From the NCBI GenBank assembly GCA_022564295.1, contig JADFLR010000026.1, forward strand, positions 1 to 57,942: a stretch of DNA of 57,942 bases, given 5' to 3'. Shown here in pieces: positions 54,516 through 57,942 of the stretch (within the stretch, counting starts at the first letter, position 1; each line of letters opens with the position of its first letter). The notes under the pieces were generated by a model, which made no database searches, was not told where the DNA came from, and was given only the letters and a program-made list of their open reading frames with translations. The translations under genes and the position numbers were made by a program. This DNA is from Bacteroidota bacterium. Lineage in GTDB: Bacteria > Bacteroidota > Ignavibacteria > Ignavibacteriales > Ignavibacteriaceae.

Positions 54516-55358
54516 CTAAAATGTAAGTGAAGCACTTATTTTAATTGTCTCCATTGTAAAGGGAGTTTCAGAAGGAATAGGCCAGTACTGTTCACGCTTA
54601 ATAGCATAATACCAGGCGAATGATATAGCGTTCTTTAGTATCAGGTACATAATCGGTCCCAGTAACGGAGATGATTTAACTATGCTTTCAGAGAAGTACG
54701 AAATCAAAGTATTGCTTATAGATTGAACTGCATAACTACCGATCCAATGAAAGAATACAAATCTTGGAAATACAACTGTACCTTCAAAGCTGGCAGTAAC
54801 GGCAATTGCTCTTGCCACATAAAATTCTGCACCACCCTCGGTAGACACACCGAATCTTGTATCTCCTTCTAATCGTGTTAGAAAATCTGCTTCACTTTGT
54901 AAAATAGATTCGGGATAAGTAAATCGCAGACCGGAAAGCACAAGTTGATTTTGGTTGAATGGAATTAATGAAAATGGTCCGACCTTCCATCCGTACCCAA
55001 TTTTTCGTCCTAAACCAAAACTCCAGCTTGTTGTGCTTATGGCGCCTTCTTGAGTAGTCACTAAGTCTTCACCAATATCCGAAGAAGTATACTTTCCGAA
55101 AAGATATTTTTCATCAAGTTTGTAAACATAACTTTGAGATTTATCATAGGTTGTATAACCCATATTTAAACCGGCAGTTCCAACACTTGAGAATGTACTG
55201 GTAAATGATTCCTGACCGGGAAAGCCGTAACCTATATCGACATGAATGAACGGGTTGTATGTGCCTCCCCATTTCTCATTAATATACGCATCCCAGTCTT
55301 CCGGGGGATTGAAGACCGGGGTAACGATTAAAAAATAGAGAAAATAAATTAAGTCCAT
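54516..55358 (-). CDS. Envelope protein of unknown family, tandem copy 2
   Basis: 280 residues, paralogue of the gene at 53532-54377 along its whole length. Short N-terminal signal-like segment (about 1-18). Conserved landmarks are IDVGYGFPGQ-type strand, FVFFHWIGSYAVQS, SPLLGPIMYLILKNA and PSETPFTMETIKIS, ending SASLTF. The gap to copy 1 is 138 bases. No function can be assigned; context places it with PAP2 and DUF3943 genes. Confidence 0.65.
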   Translation of the reverse strand: MDLIYFLYFLIVTPVFNPPEDWDAYINEKWGGTYNPFIHVDIGYGFPGQESFTSTFSSVGTAGLNMGYTTYDKSQSYVYKLDEKYLFGKYTSSDIGEDLVTTQEGAISTTSWSFGLGRKIGYGWKVGPFSLIPFNQNQLVLSGLRFTYPESILQSEADFLTRLEGDTRFGVSTEGGAEFYVARAIAVTASFEGTVVFPRFVFFHWIGSYAVQSISNTLISYFSESIVKSSPLLGPIMYLILKNAISFAWYYAIKREQYWPIPSETPFTMETIKISASLTF

Positions 55359-55431
55359 TCTTAGTTCCTATTGTTAATTCAAAAGCTCAAATAAAAGTAT
55401 TTATCAATAAAATTGAGTCTTTTGTCATTTT

Positions 55432-56094
55432 TTATAAGTCTTTAAAACTTTTAGGCCTACTGCGACCTCCAAGTGTGATATAAACACCTGCTGTAAGATC
55501 GAACTGAACAAAAGGTGTGTAGCTTCCGACACTAACCCCGCAGCCGCCGGTACCACACCATAAACCTCCACCTGAAAAAATAAGTGGCACTAAAATTCTT
55601 GCCTGTAAACGAATTCCGATACTTTTGGATAGATCGAATTTTCCACCACCGCCAAAGGTAATAGAAGCTAACCATTCATCGCTGCGTGTTGCGTCCTTTG
55701 CATCAAATAGAGTTGCTCCAACAGTAAATGCACCAAAAGGTCGGGCTTTACCTCTGCCCATTTCCCATACACCACCAACCTGAAAATAATGTACATTCAT
55801 ATCGAAAAGATCTTCAGTAAATCCGGAAGGATATCGTTTAATTTTAACATGTGTTTGTGCGGATATCCATAATAACTCTAATTGAATTCCTCTTCTCATT
55901 GTAATATCAACACCCAATCCGTAGTCAGGAACGTCTTTAATCTGGAGATCACCTTCCCTTACCGGAATGCTGGTGGTCATCATATATCCGCCAAAACCAA
56001 AAATCTCAGTTTGTGCAGATACGTCGTTAATAAAAAGAAATGAGATTAAAAATATCAGAGTTGGAATACTCATTGAATGTTGCACTGAACTCAT
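55432..56094 (-). CDS. Outer-membrane beta-barrel protein with Cys-rich loop
   Basis: 220 residues. Signal peptide to about 27 (VSAQ), then strands FGFGGYMMTTSIPVREGDL, GVWEMGRGKARPFGAFTVGATLF and FTAGVYITLGGRSRPKSF. A loop CGTGGCGVSVG (about 180-190) could form a disulphide or hold metal. GGAGG four to five bases before the ATG is a strong site. It lies first on the minus strand of the envelope island. PorT-like or OmpA-barrel-like; specific role unknown. Confidence 0.7.
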   Translation of the reverse strand: MSSVQHSMSIPTLIFLISFLFINDVSAQTEIFGFGGYMMTTSIPVREGDLQIKDVPDYGLGVDITMRRGIQLELLWISAQTHVKIKRYPSGFTEDLFDMNVHYFQVGGVWEMGRGKARPFGAFTVGATLFDAKDATRSDEWLASITFGGGGKFDLSKSIGIRLQARILVPLIFSGGGLWCGTGGCGVSVGSYTPFVQFDLTAGVYITLGGRSRPKSFKDL

Positions 56095-56433
56095 TTTGCC
56101 TCCGTATTTTTTTTCAATGATTAAATGTATGGTAAAGTTAAAAATTTCACAACTATTATCATAGTGGGTAACAGTACAAAACTAAATGCCCAATTTAAAA
56201 GGTGACTAAAGAAAATTTAATTCATTAATATCATTGTTCATTGTATTTCATTTACAATTAATTAACGGTGATTAATTTAGAAATCCTTCAACGTGATTAC
56301 GTTTCATTTCAATACAGTTTATATTATTGAAACTTATTATTGTAGATAATCTTGAAATAAATATTGTAAAAAGAATTAAAGAATGGCACAATGCTTGTAT
56401 AATAAGAATTAACAAATTGAAAGGATGCTTGCT

Positions 56434-56538
56434 ATGGTACTTATTTATTTGCAAAGCTTAGTTGCTTTGGGTTTAACAATGTATGTAGCTATGTATGTCT
56501 TGTATATTATCAAATCCAATTTTAAATATAAAATTTAA
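56434..56538 (+). CDS. Candidate 34-residue membrane protein
   Basis: ATG 56434 to TAA 56538; an in-frame ATG at 56425 is possible. The product has a hydrophobic stretch rich in Val, Leu, Tyr and Ala (about residues 2-26) and a basic end (KSNFKYKI), giving one transmembrane helix. AAAGGA sits about nine bases before the ATG. A terminator follows 57 bases after the stop. No family is recognised. Confidence 0.45.
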   Translation: MVLIYLQSLVALGLTMYVAMYVLYIIKSNFKYKI

Positions 56539-56594
56539 TTTTATTCTCCTTTGTTTGCCTGAGAGATTAAAATGTGGAGGTGAGGACCTAAAGT

Positions 56595-56624
56595 AAAAAG
56601 ACCGTTTAAACTTCGGTCTTTTTT
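56595..56624 (+). terminator. Rho-independent terminator
   Basis: AAAAAGACCG (56595-56604) pairs with CGGTCTTTTT (56614-56623) around a nine-base loop and runs into a T tract. It ends the transcript carrying the tiny ORF; upstream (56545-56580) CTCC and GGAG can also pair. Confidence 0.85.
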
Positions 56625-56705
56625 ATTTTAAATTGCCCGTAAACTTTGTAACGTATTGATCTACTTATAGTTACCAATCTTATAATAACATTATAGTAAC
56701 AATAA

Positions 56706-57942
56706 CTATTTCATAAATACCATCTTCTTAGTCTCGACAAAAGAACCTGCTTGAAGTCTGTAGAAGTATATTCCACTTGGTAATGCTGTTACGTAAAATT
56801 CAACTTCAAAATTTCCAACAATAATATTTTCGTTTATAAGTGTTGTTATTTCTTCACCAAGAGTGTTGAAAACCTTTATTGTAACAAAAGACACTTCAGG
56901 TATTGAAAAACGAATTGTTGTAGATGGATTAAATGGATTGGGATAGTTTTGACTTAAATTAAATTCAATTGGGATCTCATTTGAGATTGATTCGACACCA
57001 ACAGGGCTCAGGTTTTCATACCAGGCAATTTTATCATCAATAGCAGAAGCGGAAAGCACATCCATATCCCCATCATTGTCTACATCTACCGCATAGACTG
57101 AATTGGCACCAAGCGCATTTGTTGTGATAATATGGGGGGTAAAACTCTCATTGCCGTCGTTCTCATACCAGGTTATTTCACTATCGATGTTATAATAATA
57201 ATCACCAACAGAGGCGGAAAGCACATCCATATCCCCGTCGCCGTCCACATCTACCGCATAGACTGAATTGGCGCCATCCGCACTTGTTGTGATAGTATGG
57301 GGGGTAAAATTCTCATTGCCGTCGTTCTCATACCAGGCGATTTTATTATCAATAGCAGAAGCGGAAAGCACGTCCATATCCCCATCACCGTCTACATCCA
57401 TTGCATAAACCGACCAAGCGCCATCCGCACCTGTTGTGATCGTATGGGGGGTGAAACTCTCATTACCGTCGTTCTCAAACCAGGTAATTTTATCATCCCA
57501 TTGAGAAGCGGAAAGGACATCCATATCCCCGTCACCGTCTACATCTATTGCATAAACCGACCGGGCACCATCCGCATTTGTTGTGATCGTATGGGGGGTA
57601 AAATTCTCATTCCCGTCGTTCTCATACCAGGCGATTTTATCATCAAGTATAGAAGCGGAAAGCACATCCATATCCCCGTCGCCGTCTACATCTACTGCAT
57701 AGACCGAAAAGGCGAAATCTGCACCTGTTGTTATGGTATGTGGGGTAAAATTTTCATTTCCGTCGTTTTCATACCAGGCGATTTTATCATCATCACCAGA
57801 AGCGGAAAGGACATCCATATCCCCATCATCGTCTACATCTACTGCATAGACAGAACGGGCGTCAAGTGCATCTATTGTGATGGTATGTGGGGTAAAACTC
57901 TCATTTCCGTGGTTCTCATACCAGGCGATTTTATCATCAGAC
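56706..57942 (-). CDS. VCBS/FG-GAP repeat protein with type IX sorting domain, 5' end outside window
   Basis: Partial gene; the frame stays open to the window edge, so the start lies beyond 57942. It encodes tandem repeats of 49 residues: (D)MDVLSAS.DDKIAWYENDGNENFTPHTITT then VYAVDVDGDGD, seven or more copies, which fold into a calcium-binding propeller (DVDGDGD is the metal loop). One copy has an insert (GDYYYNIDSE). The C-terminal 80 residues are a type A sorting domain (YPNPFNPSTTIRF to KKMVFMK), so the protein goes out by type IX secretion and is displayed on the surface. Repeat copies are also close at DNA level. The role is probably adhesive or binding. Confidence 0.85.
   Translation of the reverse strand, partial: SDDKIAWYENHGNESFTPHTITIDALDARSVYAVDVDDDGDMDVLSASGDDDKIAWYENDGNENFTPHTITTGADFAFSVYAVDVDGDGDMDVLSASILDDKIAWYENDGNENFTPHTITTNADGARSVYAIDVDGDGDMDVLSASQWDDKITWFENDGNESFTPHTITTGADGAWSVYAMDVDGDGDMDVLSASAIDNKIAWYENDGNENFTPHTITTSADGANSVYAVDVDGDGDMDVLSASVGDYYYNIDSEITWYENDGNESFTPHIITTNALGANSVYAVDVDNDGDMDVLSASAIDDKIAWYENLSPVGVESISNEIPIEFNLSQNYPNPFNPSTTIRFSIPEVSFVTIKVFNTLGEEITTLINENIIVGNFEVEFYVTALPSGIYFYRLQAGSFVETKKMVFMK
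57040..57942 (-). repeat. Tandem ~147-bp DNA repeats in the VCBS gene
   Basis: The block GGAAAGCACATCCATATCCC recurs about every 147 bases (near 57050, 57220, 57365, 57510, 57655 and 57805), with a few base changes. The regular period and high identity mean that copy number may vary between strains and that an assembly could collapse the array. Confidence 0.75.

Larger units (their letters stand above)
56095..56705. other. 610-bp intergenic region with tiny ORF and terminator
   Basis: Between two minus-strand genes. It holds a candidate 34-residue plus-strand ORF (56434-56538) and a strong plus-strand terminator (56595-56624), which together make a short independent transcript likely. The first 300 bases show nothing else. 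Confidence 0.6.

Overview
The window looks like a chromosomal piece of a Gram-negative, AT-rich, free-living bacterium of the Ignavibacteria/Bacteroidota-Chlorobi kind. The evidence is the low G+C, three secreted proteins ending in type IX secretion (Por) sorting domains with the NPFNP motif, a TonB-dependent receptor, many outer-membrane beta-barrels ending in an aromatic residue, and short lipoprotein signals. No rRNA, tRNA, CRISPR array, transposase or phage gene was seen. The assignment is inferred from protein character; there is no marker gene.

Layout. 1-880: a small gene with an apparent dUTPase/MazG-like tail. 1539-3717: porin, FMN-binding protein and small membrane protein, a likely electron-transfer module. 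3873-9481: two secreted beta-propeller proteins with sorting domains (the first broken by a one-base slip in a T8 run) and a TonB receptor. 9931-16617: a coiled-coil lipoprotein, a beta-lactamase-fold hydrolase, lipoproteins and a SpoIIE-type signalling phosphatase with a 7TM sensor. 16759-22643: a tightly packed five-gene operon (FadL-like barrel, unknown membrane protein, MacB-type ATPase and permease, ZnuA-like lipoprotein), the best candidate for an undescribed system, probably metal related. 22727-25946: barrel, secreted basic protein, lipoprotein and a pentameric ligand-gated ion channel. 26076-37473: enzyme-rich accessory stretch (two GntH-like metallo-hydrolases, CocE/NonD hydrolase, sulfatase, FMN reductase) with clear scars of duplication and deletion and a 71-bp palindromic repeat. 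37679-43103: small lipoproteins, a double VOC protein, a phospholipase-like/barrel fusion and a delta-60 repeat protein. 43222-56094: an envelope island built from repeated families (PAP2 phosphatase x2, FadL-like x2, DUF3943 x2, a tandem pair of unknown barrels). 56434-57942: a tiny membrane ORF, a strong terminator and a VCBS/FG-GAP repeat protein running off the window.

Almost every gene encodes an exported, outer-membrane or inner-membrane protein; no DNA-binding regulator was recognised. The common theme is surface exchange: uptake through TonB and FadL-type barrels, lipid or phosphate-ester chemistry by PAP2 and sulfatase enzymes, and display of secreted propellers through type IX secretion. 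Most genes from 11 kb on lie on the minus strand in short operons, many closed by hairpin terminators that can be read directly.
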